Assembly (NCBI RefSeq): GCF_015845845.1
Contig: NZ_LDIG01000050.1
Location: 40,649 to 104,648 of the forward strand
Direction of reading: 5' to 3'
From: Paenibacillus dendritiformis
GTDB taxonomy: Bacteria > Bacillota > Bacilli > Paenibacillales > Paenibacillaceae
DNA length: 64,000 nt
Of the stretch, positions 30,290-38,442 are shown in pieces. The stretch's first letter is position 1, and every line of letters starts with the position of its first letter. A program made the translations under genes and the position numbers. The notes below the pieces were generated by a model, which was not told where the DNA came from, did no database searches, and saw nothing but the letters and a program-made list of their open reading frames with translations.

Positions 30290-30587
30290 TCAGACAAAGC
30301 CGGCGGCTTCCGCTCCAATCCAGGCCGGCAACCCTTTTTTCCAGCAGCGGGTGCGTGCCCGATCCAGTTGGCCCGTGTCTGCGGCCCATTTCAGCTCCGA
30401 GTCGCCATACACGCCGCGCAGCATTCCGCCTTCCGCCACAATCCAGCGCTCCTCATCCGTATTCCGCACCGGAAGATTCCAGCGCGGCGCGTAAGAGGCG
30501 TCATAAGGAAAGCGAACCGGGTTGTCCGCCGCCGTCAGCGATTCGGCAAAATATGCGGGGATACCTGCTTCCCGAATAAATTATGGG
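30290..30587 (-). pseudogene. C-terminal remnant of an unrecognised protein
   Basis: Reading from just after a stop at about 30588, an open stretch of roughly 98 codons encodes IREAGIPAYFAESLTAADNP, later DEERWIVAEGGMLRGVYGD and WKKGLPAWIGAEAAGFV before TGA. It has no start codon and no RBS, yet its composition looks like real protein. I infer the tail of a gene whose 5' part was lost, on the same strand as and upstream of the AAA ATPase. Family not recognised. Confidence 0.4.
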
Positions 30588-30742
30588 ATATCATATCGTT
30601 GACAAGCGGCGATCTGAACTTTTTAACGACGGCAGCGGCCATTTGGATCGCAAGATTTCGGTCTATGATTTTTCCATAAGGGATGGTAGACTTGATGTAC
30701 TTTTGCAATGGGCAGGTTGAAAATTTTCCCGGAGGTGTTCGT

Positions 30743-31531
30743 ATGTATCCGAAGCTGGAGGATCCAAGGAATCACCAGGAATGGGTTACGCCTCATTCCT
30801 TCGCTTGGTATGCTCAAATCGCGGAGTTATCCGGCGCATATGCGTATTCATGGAATTCGACGATAACGGAGCCGAATGCCGAGGTGCGGTTCGAGCAGGA
30901 AGTGAGGGACATGGTCCGCGATCGCATCGTGCTCGACATAGGCTGCGGTCACGGGGAATTCACGGCGCAAATGGTCACCGTTCGTGAAGCGAATCACCGG
31001 CTTGGATGTGACGAGCGGATTTATCGCGCCCGGAAGGAAGCAGCCTCCGCCCAATGTCTCCTTCGTCACCGCTAATACAAAGGAACGGCTTCCCTTCGTG
31101 GACGGGGAGTTCGACTGCGCCTACAATCGCAAGGGTCCGACCTCATGCTACCGACAGATTTGCCGGTCGTGAAGCCCGGCGGGCGCATTCTCGGGCTCCA
31201 TCCGGGCGATCGGCTGTCGCGGGAGCTGCCACGTTGGTTTCCCGGATTTTTCGAGCCTGCTCCGGACGGAACCCCTATATTGGATCGCCTCGCGCATCGA
31301 CTGGCGCAGGGAGGGCTGAAGCAGGTTGAGATCGAGACCGTCGCCAGCGTTCAATATTTGCATGATCCGCTGGATGTAATCCGCCTCCGCTGCTTCGGAC
31401 AATCGCCTGTGCTCATCGCGAAAATAATCGATGAGTCTTTGCCCGGCATCGAGGCGATCTTCCGCCGCCATGCCACGGCTCAGGGCTTGCCGGCGACGTA
31501 TGAACATTATCTGGTACGGGCCGTCAGCTAA
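30743..31531 (+). pseudogene. class I SAM-dependent methyltransferase gene with two compensating frameshifts
   Basis: Methyltransferase of the YxdJ/Rrma-like or UbiE-like type; substrate unknown. Frame 1 encodes the N-terminus and motif I VLDIGCGHGEFTAQM. Near 30985 the reading must shift to KRITGLDVTSGFIAPG, then NVSFVTANTKERLPFVDGEF and DCAYNRKGPTS. Near 31140 it shifts back to LPVVKPGGRILGLHPGD and continues to the end (EHYLVRAVS). The total length of 263 codons equals a normal gene, so two single-base errors of opposite sign suffice. ATG at 30743 has GGAGGTG. Either two real indels or two sequencing errors. Confidence 0.75.
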
Positions 31532-31549
31532 CGGCGGAAGGGGATGAAG

Positions 31550-32312
31550 ATGAGCAGAGATACAATGGTCAGGTTCGCGTCTTATCCGGAAGCGGTGCAG
31601 GCGTATTGCAGGGGAGCGGCGGTCACGGTCGTCAAGGACAAGCCCCGCTCCGCCGTGTATCGCTTGGATCGCGCGGACGATTCATTTTATGTGAAGGTGA
31701 CCGCTCTGGGGCAGATGGAGAAGGAAGCGCGGATGACGGCCTACCTGGCGAAGCTGGGCGCGTGCCCGAACGTCAGAATGTATGTCACCGATGCTTCCCG
31801 GCACGGACTGCCCGTTCATGAACGGATTGGAGGAGATGGTCAGCCGGGCGGAGGAGAATTACCGGAGCGGCAGGGCGGAGTGGAGCCTGCTCCGTTACGC
31901 GGGATATGCGAGCGCCGATGCCGCTTATCAGGATATGTTGGCTCTATACAGTGCCGTATCCGGCAGCGGGGAACGGACGCTCATTCATGGCGATTATTGC
32001 CTGCCGAATCTGATGCTGCATCAATTCGAGCGGAGCGGCTACATCGATGTGGGCTATGGCGGATTGGGCGATCCGCACTATGATCTGTTCTGGGCGCTGT
32101 GGTCGCTGCAATTCAATCTGGGGAGCGACCGCTATGCGGGGCGCTTCATCGATGCCTATGGAAGAGAACGGGTGGACGAAGAGCGGCTGCGGCTGTGCGG
32201 ACTCGTATCCGCGTTCAACGGCTTCCGCGGGCAAGACTATTACGAACGGCAGGATCACCAGCCGAATGGAGGAGAGGAGCGGAATGGGGACCGTCGCGAC
32301 GAAGTATTTTGA
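31550..32312 (+). pseudogene. aminoglycoside phosphotransferase (APH)-family gene with internal loss
   Basis: Small-molecule kinase of the APH fold. The N-lobe is recognisable (SAVYRLDRADDSFYVKVTAL, then KEARMTAYLAKLGACPNV). After YVTDASR about 45-50 residues of the hinge region seem to be missing, and the frame changes to CPFMNGLEEMVSRAEENYRS. The C-lobe keeps the catalytic loop LIHGDYCLPNLML and a metal-binding GGLGDPHYDLFWALWSL region. Compared with APH(3') enzymes the layout fits, but the substrate need not be an antibiotic. As written no full-length product is possible. It overlaps the start of the following glycosylase gene. Confidence 0.7.
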
Positions 32313-32900
32313 CTATGGAGACCGGGAAATCAATTACTTGCGAAGCGCCGATGCGGCTCTGAGGCGGCAATGACCAGGCTCGGACGGGTGGAGCGGGTCA
32401 TTATGCCCGATCCGTTCGCCGCGCTCGTCCATGCCATCGTGGGGCAGCTTGTCTCCGTGAAGGCGGCCAACACCGTATGGGAGCGGATGCAGGAGCGATT
32501 GGGGGAGATCTCTCCCCGGAATCTCGCAGCGCAGCCGGCTGAACGGATTCAAGGCTGCGGCATGCCGATGACGAAGGCGGAGCGCATCCGGGAGATTGCC
32601 CGGCTCGTCGCGAATGGCGAGTTCGTCCTGGAGGAGCTGCAGCGCTTTTCCGATGCGGAGGCCACCGCCCGCTTAATGACGCTGCCCGGAGTCGGGAAGT
32701 GGACGGCCGAGATGCTGCTTATCCACGCTTTGGAGCGTCCGGACATCGTGAGTTGGGGCGATATCGCCATTCGCCGCGGCATGATGGCTCTCTATGGGCT
32801 TGACGCGATGACGAAAGCGCAGTTCGACAGGTATCGGCAGGCGTATTCGCCGTATGGCTCGGTCGCTTCCATTTACTTGTGGGCTTTGGCTTATGAATAA
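32284..32900 (+). pseudogene. DNA-3-methyladenine glycosylase II (AlkA/HhH-GPD) gene with one-base frameshift
   Basis: Base-excision glycosylase removing alkylated purines. It starts MGTVATKYFDYGDREINYLR at 32284; the frame ends prematurely after ADAAL near 32360 and resumes as AMTRLGRVERVIMPDPFAAL. One inserted base yields 205 residues, normal for the short AlkA-like form. The helix-hairpin-helix motif RLMTLPGVGKWTAEMLLIHA and the catalytic aspartate in DIVSWGDIAIRRGM are present. If translation can start at the internal ATG at 32370, a product lacking only about 29 N-terminal residues could still be made. First of two base-repair genes on this strand. Confidence 0.8.
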
Positions 32901-32973
32901 GCGGTTGGCTCATGACCGGGCGGCGGTCAGGAAGATACGGACGGAATGAAAAGCAAGCGGGAGGAGATTCGAC

Positions 32974-33657
32974 ATGGAGACCACGATTCGGGCACAGATT
33001 ATGGCGCTGGCGGAGGAGAAGTACCGGCAATTTTCCGCTTCCTTGATTCCGAATATCAATAATGTCGTCGGCGTGCGGCTGCCGGAGCTGCGCAAGCTAG
33101 CCCGGACTATTGCGAAGGGCGACTGGCGGACTTATTTGGCGCAGGCGGACAGCGATTATTTCGAGGAAGTGATGCTGCAGGGCATGGTCATTGGCTGCGC
33201 CAAGGCGGATGTGGAGGAGATTCTGCGCCACGTCGCCGCGTTCGTGCCCAAGATCGACAACTGGTCCGTATGCGACAGCTTTTGCTCGGGGTTAAAAATC
33301 GCTTCTTCGCATAAAGAGCGGACCTGGGAATTCATCCAGCCTTACCTCGCATCGGACAAGGAATACGAAATTCGCTTCGGCGTCGTGATGCTCCTGAATT
33401 ATTATGCCGATGAGGATTATATACACCAGGTGCTGGAGAGGCTGGATCGGATCAAGCACGAGGGCTACTACGTCAAGATGGCGGTGGCCTGGGCCGTGTC
33501 TATCTGTTTCGTGAAGCTCCCAGACATTACAATGGGCTATTTGCGGGGCAATTCGCTCGATGATTTCACATACAACAAAGCGCTGCAAAAGATTACGGAG
33601 TCCTATCGCGTCGATCCGGGGACGAAAGCGCTGATTCGAAGCATGAAGCGGAAATAA
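32974..33657 (+). CDS. DNA alkylation repair protein, AlkD-like (HEAT repeats)
   Basis: 227-residue HEAT-repeat DNA glycosylase that excises bulky or cationic alkylpurines. The start YRQFSASLIPNINNVVGVRL and the segment DNWSVCDSFCSGLKI, with the conserved WxxCD, are typical of AlkD/AlkC relatives, as is EIRFGVVMLLNYYADEDYI. Several helical repeats fill the rest. It follows the AlkA-like gene by 73 bases and converges with the ada-linked genes on the other strand, forming one alkylation-repair island. Confidence 0.9.
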   Translation: METTIRAQIMALAEEKYRQFSASLIPNINNVVGVRLPELRKLARTIAKGDWRTYLAQADSDYFEEVMLQGMVIGCAKADVEEILRHVAAFVPKIDNWSVCDSFCSGLKIASSHKERTWEFIQPYLASDKEYEIRFGVVMLLNYYADEDYIHQVLERLDRIKHEGYYVKMAVAWAVSICFVKLPDITMGYLRGNSLDDFTYNKALQKITESYRVDPGTKALIRSMKRK

Positions 33658-33736
33658 GATGCTTACCTGCGCTGCCCTCCGCTCTACGCCGATAACTTGC
33701 AAAGGCAATGCGGCTCAATCCATCGGCGCGACATGC

Positions 33737-33788
33737 AAAGAAGCAGAGTCATTCCGGCACATTGCCGAAACGGCTCTGCTTCTTTTTA
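33737..33788. terminator. bidirectional terminator between convergent repair genes
   Basis: AAAGAAGCAGAG (33737-33748) pairs with CTCTGCTTCTTTTT (33774-33787) over a 25-base loop. T-runs are available on both strands, so it can end the alkD transcript and the opposite-strand radical SAM transcript. Confidence 0.85.
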
Positions 33789-33818
33789 ACTCCGGTCATG
33801 GCTCCCGCGCACAGATCG

Positions 33819-34637
33819 TCAAGGCTCGAATCCCGCCTGGCTGATGAACAGCTCTTCCTCGGTGAAATGACGCCGCAGCCGATCGTAGACGATGCGGTAG
33901 GCGGAGGGATGATACCATTCCTCCAGTCCGAGCTTCCGGTACAATGCCTGCATGTTCAACTGGCGGGTTCTCTTACCGCCGCTGCCGTCGCCCATAAAAT
34001 AATCGTCGATGCAAACCCGGTTCACAAGCGGGCGAAGGACGGCCCCGAACGCCTCGCTGCTCGGCAGCACCGGCGCGATCGTGGCCTGAGCCGGCACCCT
34101 GGCTTCCGCCAGCAGCTCGAGTGTCTTAAGCCGTGCCGGAATGGGAGGAGCTTGGGGCGAAAAGTGCTTGCGTATCTCTTCGAGATCCGTCTCCACCGTC
34201 ATGCTGACGCGTACGGCATCGCCAAGCCGGACGAGCAGATCGATATCTCTGCGCACGAGCGGGCTTCGCGTCTGCACGAGCAGGAAGTCGGGCGGACACT
34301 CGGCCATAATCTCCAGCAGCGAACGGGTAATGCGCTCCTTATGCTCGATCGGCTGATACGGATCGGTGCTGGACGACATGAAGATAGTCACAGGCCCTTT
34401 CTCCTTCGCCTTCCGGTATTCCTTCCGGAACAGCTCCGCCGCGTTCTGCTTGACATCGATCCAGCTTCCCCATTCCTCTTCGCGGAAAATCGACACCGGC
34501 ATGCGCCGCACATAGCAGTAGGAGCAGCCGAACGCGCACCCTGTGTATGGATTAAGGGAGTGGCTGTAGCCCGACAGGAATCCGGTGCCTTTATTGAGAA
34601 TGGTCTTCGGTGATTTGTAAGTGCAGCCCGGCCTCAT
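33819..34637 (-). CDS. radical SAM protein, SPL/DNA repair photolyase-like (Rv2578c type)
   Basis: 272-residue radical SAM enzyme. The 4Fe-4S motif is CAFGCSYCYVRRMP (about residues 33-46). The following FMSSSTDPYQPIEHKERITR and SMTVETDLEEIRKHFSP are characteristic of the SPL-related Rv2578c family annotated as DNA repair photolyases. Activity is unproven in this subgroup; true spore photoproduct lyase is longer. Start at 34637, 12 bases after the 2OG oxygenase stop, so it is the last gene of adaA-adaB-oxygenase-SPL. The operon context supports a DNA-damage role. Confidence 0.85.
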   Translation of the reverse strand: MRPGCTYKSPKTILNKGTGFLSGYSHSLNPYTGCAFGCSYCYVRRMPVSIFREEEWGSWIDVKQNAAELFRKEYRKAKEKGPVTIFMSSSTDPYQPIEHKERITRSLLEIMAECPPDFLLVQTRSPLVRRDIDLLVRLGDAVRVSMTVETDLEEIRKHFSPQAPPIPARLKTLELLAEARVPAQATIAPVLPSSEAFGAVLRPLVNRVCIDDYFMGDGSGGKRTRQLNMQALYRKLGLEEWYHPSAYRIVYDRLRRHFTEEELFISQAGFEP

Positions 34638-34649
34638 GTCCGTCCTCCT

Positions 34650-35366
34650 TTACTTCGCATCATGGAAGATGATGCCTAAAGTGTATCTCGTGCCTTCCAT
34701 AACGGTGCTGACGCCATGCCGAACCGCGGTCCGGTAATACCCGCGCACGCCTTGCACCGGGCGATGATTCGTCGGGAAGACGAGTCCTTCTCCTTGCGCC
34801 AGCGACAGGGCATGCCCCCGGCTCTGCGCCCGCGGCCGCTGCTCCACCAGCAGGAATTCGCCTCCCTTGTAATCTTCCCCCACGCGGTTGAGCGCGAATA
34901 CTACCTGGAAGGGGAAGAACACATCGCCGTACATATCCTGGTGGAGGCAATTGTAGCCCTCCGCTTCGTATTTCAGGATGAGCGGGGTAGGGCGGGTCTG
35001 GCCGGCTTCGCGGCAGCGCTCCAGGAATTCGGCCAGCCGTTCCGGATATGCCGCGCCGCCGCGCCCGAGCCGCTGCAGCCAGTCATTGGCTATGCGGGCC
35101 AGCTCCGGATACAGCGTGTCTCTGAGCTGCTGCAGCAGCGGCGGAAGCGGCGCATCATAATATTTGTATTCTCCGATTCCGAAGCGGTATCTCCCCATGG
35201 AAATCGTCTTGCGGAAGTTCGCTTCCTCCGTATAGGTCCCGATAATATACTCGCAGGCGGCTGCATCGAGCAGCGGGGGAAGCTTCGCATAGCCGTGCTC
35301 GTCCAGCGAGCGCCGGACGTCGCTCCAGTCAAGCTGTGACATCCGTTGTGCCAGGCGGTTAAGCAT
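34650..35366 (-). CDS. 2OG-Fe(II) oxygenase, probable DNA-damage dioxygenase (DUF2086/Oxygenase-NA-like)
   Basis: 238-residue dioxygenase with the Fe-binding H-x-D in NCLHQDMYGDVFFPFQ (about 140), the distal histidine in TAVRHGVSTV and the 2-oxoglutarate arginine in GTRYTLGIIFH. The family is annotated as oxidative demethylase of damaged DNA, by analogy with AlkB. Its start overlaps the adaB stop by eight bases, so it is translationally coupled to the alkyltransferase, strong context for alkylation repair. A prolyl-hydroxylase annotation is the usual alternative and seems less likely here. Confidence 0.85.
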   Translation of the reverse strand: MLNRLAQRMSQLDWSDVRRSLDEHGYAKLPPLLDAAACEYIIGTYTEEANFRKTISMGRYRFGIGEYKYYDAPLPPLLQQLRDTLYPELARIANDWLQRLGRGGAAYPERLAEFLERCREAGQTRPTPLILKYEAEGYNCLHQDMYGDVFFPFQVVFALNRVGEDYKGGEFLLVEQRPRAQSRGHALSLAQGEGLVFPTNHRPVQGVRGYYRTAVRHGVSTVMEGTRYTLGIIFHDAK

Positions 35367-35907
35367 GCATCCGCTCTCCTTCTGCCAACAGGACGTCCCG
35401 TTCCAGCCGCAGCAGCTTCGCTTTCATATCCAGGCCGCCGCGGTAGCCCGTCAGCGCTCCGTCCTTGCCTATGACGCGATGGCAAGGGACGGTGATGAGC
35501 ACGGGATTGGCCCCGATGGCTGTTCCGACGGCACGTACAGCCGACGGACGCTGAAGCTGCTCGGCAAGCTCCGAATAGGACAGCGTCTGTCCATAGGGGA
35601 TGCCGCAGAGCGCGCGCCAGACCGCCAACTGAAAAGGCGTGCCCTGCAAATCCAGCGGCATGGCGAAGCTGCGCTGCTTACCCTGCAAATAGCCGGCAAG
35701 CTCCTCCGCATATGGCTGCAGCTTCCCGTCATCCCGCTGCAGCAGTCTGCCCGGCCAGCATCGTCCTGCCCATTCGGCGATGGCATCGAGCGGCTGGCCC
35801 GGAGAGCCGACATAACAGAGTCCGGCTTCTATCGCCGCAATGATAAGATTCCACTCCTCGCATTCGACGACGGACCAATAGATAGACGCATCAGCTTTCT
35901 TTTCCAT
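35359..35907 (-). CDS. adaB: methylated-DNA-protein cysteine methyltransferase (AdaB/Ogt)
   Basis: 182-residue suicide O6-alkylguanine-DNA alkyltransferase. The acceptor motif is VPCHRVIGKDGALTGY (Cys at about 146), and the DNA-recognition helix lies in PYGQTLSYSELAEQLQRPSAVRAV. ATG at 35907 is preceded by GGAGGATATC. The start lies inside the end of adaA (17-base overlap). In B. subtilis adaA and adaB form the adaptive-response operon activated by methylated AdaA; the same order is seen here. Confidence 0.93.
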   Translation of the reverse strand: MEKKADASIYWSVVECEEWNLIIAAIEAGLCYVGSPGQPLDAIAEWAGRCWPGRLLQRDDGKLQPYAEELAGYLQGKQRSFAMPLDLQGTPFQLAVWRALCGIPYGQTLSYSELAEQLQRPSAVRAVGTAIGANPVLITVPCHRVIGKDGALTGYRGGLDMKAKLLRLERDVLLAEGERMHA

Positions 35908-36481
35908 AGTCGATATCCTCCTCCGCATTCGCCTGCTGCCGCTTCCGGTATTCGGACGGAGTGCACCCGGCGGTCTGCTTGAACAATGCAATGAAGTAGG
36001 GGGGATGGGACAACCCGACGGACTGCCCGACCTCGGCGATGGCCAGCTTCGATGATCGAAGCAGTTCCTTGGCATGCCCAATCCGCCGCCGCTGGATATA
36101 TTCGACCGGGGTCATGCCCATAATTTTTTTGAAAATCCGGTGCAAATGATAGGGACTTCCGTGGCTGATCTCGGCCAGGCGGCGGAGCGTCAGCTTCTCC
36201 GCATAATTCCGGTCGATATACGCGGTCACGATCGCAATCCATTCGTCATCCGGCAGCCTCTGTCCGGTCGGCTTGCAGCGCTTGCATGGGCGGTAGCGGG
36301 CGGACAGCGCCGCTTCCGGACTGCGGAAGAAGCCGACATTCTCGCGCTTGGGCGGCCTGGATTTGCAGGAAGGGCGGCAAAATATGCCCGTCGACTTCAC
36401 GGCGTACCAGAATTGTCCGTCATAAGCGCTGTTATTGCTGACAATGGCCTGCCACATTTCATCGGTTACAGGTTCCGGCAT
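35891..36481 (-). CDS. adaA: AdaA, methylphosphotriester-DNA methyltransferase and AraC-type activator
   Basis: 196-residue bifunctional regulator. The N-terminal Ada zinc domain has the cysteine set CRPSCKSRPPKRENV and RPCKRCKP, with the methyl-accepting cysteine in STGIFCRPSCKS. The C-terminal AraC HTH pair includes TLRRLAEISHGSPYHLHRIF and VGLSHPPYFIALFKQTAG. Methylation by DNA phosphotriesters converts it into an activator of its own operon (family knowledge). First gene of adaA-adaB-oxygenase-SPL. Size matches B. subtilis AdaA (211 aa). Confidence 0.93.
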   Translation of the reverse strand: MPEPVTDEMWQAIVSNNSAYDGQFWYAVKSTGIFCRPSCKSRPPKRENVGFFRSPEAALSARYRPCKRCKPTGQRLPDDEWIAIVTAYIDRNYAEKLTLRRLAEISHGSPYHLHRIFKKIMGMTPVEYIQRRRIGHAKELLRSSKLAIAEVGQSVGLSHPPYFIALFKQTAGCTPSEYRKRQQANAEEDIDYGKES

Positions 36482-36780
36482 GGGCGCTCACCTCCACCCC
36501 TAGTATATCCTTCGCCATAGTCGTTTGTACGGAAATAAGAATAGAATAGCAAGATAACGAAATTGTATATATCACATTATACTTCAGACCATGACCGGTA
36601 CGGCAACGCCAGATGCTTCCGATTTCAAGAACGGTAGCGGTCAGGGAATATCCTGTGCTGCCATGTGACTAGATTGGGGTGGGATGATGAACAAGACCAT
36701 TCGGAAAAAAGTCCCAAGATGAAATAAGTATATTTTCCGGAACCTACTTCGAAACAGGGTATCACGATGCCCTTATAACC

Positions 36781-37190
36781 AAACTCCCCATGGTTCAGGA
36801 AATCGCATATGCCAGTATCTCCTTTCAGCCAATCTCCCAATAGGTCATGGAATCGTATATATTCGGAGCTCCTTTTAACCCATCTCCCCATAGGTCAGGA
36901 AACTCGTATATGCTGGTATTCTTTTACAGAAACTCTCCCCAAGGTCAGGCAGAGAATATGCTCGGATCTATATAAGAAGGCCTCCTGACTTTCGGAGAAG
37001 AGCGAACTCAAAGAGATGAGATGGAGATGCCACCCCTGACTTGATGGGAGAGTGAAGAAAAATGAGCTGAAAGGGAAGACTGTTCTGACTTGATGGGAGA
37101 GTGAAGCAAAGAGCTGAAGCCCAAAATCGGCCTGACTCGACGGGAGAGTAGCGGGAGTAGGCGGAGGGCAGTCCGCCCCAGACCTGAAAG
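36781..37190. repeat. ~50-bp periodic repeat array that inverts at its centre
   Basis: At least eight diverged copies of one unit lie at about 50-base intervals. Copies at about 36784, 36834, 36884 and 36933 read CTCCCCATAGGTCAGG-like. Copies at about 36984, 37035, 37085 and 37131 read as the reverse complement, CCTGACTTGATGGGAGAG-like. Outside the core, CTCCTTTYAACC in one half matches GGGAAAGGAGCT-type sequence in the other. A polarity switch occurs near 36975. No ORF, no tRNA, and no CRISPR-like identity among copies. The rest of the 36482-37383 gap (36482-36780, and 37191-37383 with an AGGAGGAG RBS) shows no gene. Confidence 0.75.
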
Positions 37191-37383
37191 GTGGGGAAGG
37201 CGCCAATTATTTATTCGCGGCTTGTCTGTCGTTTATTTCCATGTTGAGCCTGCCTTAATGCTGACACATTCCCCCTGTATTGTATGGATTGCAGCCGCCG
37301 CAACGTATGACAAAGGGTTCTCGTGCAGATGCGGCAGGAAAAACAGGATTGCAGCAGCAATCACAATCAGGAGGAGATTCAAT

Positions 37384-37791
37384 ATGAAAAAGAGATTGAC
37401 AGCAGGTATCGCATCGTTAGCTGTTCTGGCAATGGCCGGTTCGGCCTATGCGGCGGAAGTGCCGAGCGGCAGCATCGCCAGCAAAACCGTCAAGGTCTCG
37501 GCGGCAGAAGCGAATGGAAAGGCTGCCAATCACGGATTGCAGTCGCAGCTTCAGGTAATGCCCGCATCGTCTGCGCTCCGAGCAGAAGGCGTGTCCGGCG
37601 GCAAACTCAAGCGGCAGGTGATGAGCAAGAATATGGACCGTGGCGGCGCCGAGATCGCAGTTAGCGTCAAAAGCCTGGAAGGGGTGGCGAAGGCAAAGGG
37701 CATAACCGTAGAGGAACGGATTGCTCAGTTGAACCGGGAAGCGAAGACAAGCAAGAGTGAACAAGCGACGATGACGATATTGAAGAAGTAA
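37384..37791 (+). CDS. small secreted protein of unknown function
   Basis: 135 residues. A signal peptide is clear: MKKRLTAGIASLAVLAMAGS followed by an AYAAE cleavage site near residue 23. The mature part is basic, rich in Lys, Ala, Ser and Gln (GGKLKRQVMSKNMDRGGAEI, then KGITVEERIAQLNREAKTSK) with no cysteines and no recognised domain. AGGAGGAG lies nine bases before the ATG. It follows the inverted repeat array and ends at a terminator. Function unknown. Confidence 0.75.
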   Translation: MKKRLTAGIASLAVLAMAGSAYAAEVPSGSIASKTVKVSAAEANGKAANHGLQSQLQVMPASSALRAEGVSGGKLKRQVMSKNMDRGGAEIAVSVKSLEGVAKAKGITVEERIAQLNREAKTSKSEQATMTILKK

Positions 37792-37798
37792 GACTGAT

Positions 37799-37834
37799 AA
37801 GCCTCTGGCCTTGATTGTGCCGGGGGCTTTTTTT
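37799..37834 (+). terminator. terminator after the small secreted protein
   Basis: AAGCCTCTGGC pairs with GCCGGGGGCTT, allowing G-U pairs, followed by seven T residues. Confidence 0.8.
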
Positions 37835-37881
37835 CATAGGTGGCATAGAATTGTCTGATTTATTAGATATATGTTAAATAA

Positions 37882-37918
37882 TTGCCTGTAGGAAACTATA
37901 CTGCTATAATGATAGCAG
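37882..37918 (+). promoter_or_regulatory. marR promoter with overlapping operator dyad
   Basis: TTGCCT (37882-37887) and TATAAT (37905-37910) are spaced by 17 bases. The -10 box is embedded in the perfect inverted repeat CTGCTAT-AATG-ATAGCAG (37901-37918). A dyad over the -10 region is the expected position for autorepression by the MarR protein encoded 28 bases downstream. Confidence 0.75.
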
Positions 37919-37945
37919 ATAACATCAATGAAATGGGGTAATGTC

Positions 37946-38401
37946 ATGCAGCCTGAACAACCGGGATCGCTGGAAAACGCGCTGTCGCATCTGCAATGCG
38001 TATTGGTTGCGAGACGTGCGCGCATCAATCCGGAACAGCTTACATGGGCGCAGTACGATATCCTGGAGCTGCTCCGCATCATCGGACCGTTGATGCCTTC
38101 GGAGATCAGCGAGAGGCTGGGCATGTCGCGTTCGGCCATCTCCAAAGCTCTGCGAGTGTTGAAGGACAAGCAATTCATCGAACAGACGGCAGGCAAGCAG
38201 GATCGCCGCGAACAGACGACATCATTGACGGACGAGGGCAGAACGTTCCTGTCTATCGCCGCGAACAGCCGGCGCGAAGCCGCGGAGATCGCCGCTTCCG
38301 TTCTTACCCCCGGGGAACAGGGCATATTCGCGGAGCTGTGCCGAAAGGTAGCGGAGGCTTTGGATGACACCGCTTCGGAACAAGCGGATAGTTGCATATA
38401 G
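37946..38401 (+). CDS. MarR family transcriptional regulator
   Basis: 151-residue MarR repressor. The winged helix is visible in LTWAQYDILELLRIIGPLMP, SEISERLGMSRSAISKALRV and the wing KQDRREQTTSLTDEGRTFLS. It is preceded by a promoter with an overlapping dyad and followed 41 bases later by a UvrA-type ABC protein gene. That pairing recalls MarR-regulated antibiotic-responsive loci, so it probably represses itself and the downstream gene. An ATG at 37928 would add six residues; neither start has a strong RBS. Confidence 0.9.
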   Translation: MQPEQPGSLENALSHLQCVLVARRARINPEQLTWAQYDILELLRIIGPLMPSEISERLGMSRSAISKALRVLKDKQFIEQTAGKQDRREQTTSLTDEGRTFLSIAANSRREAAEIAASVLTPGEQGIFAELCRKVAEALDDTASEQADSCI

Positions 38402-38442
38402 GAAATTAATTCTCGTATTTTATGCAAAAGGCAGGAGATAAC

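Noticed and set aside
36781..37190. Possible CRISPR array
   Set aside because: Units are diverged, the period is about 50 bases with homology over most of the unit, orientation flips in the middle, and no cas gene is near.
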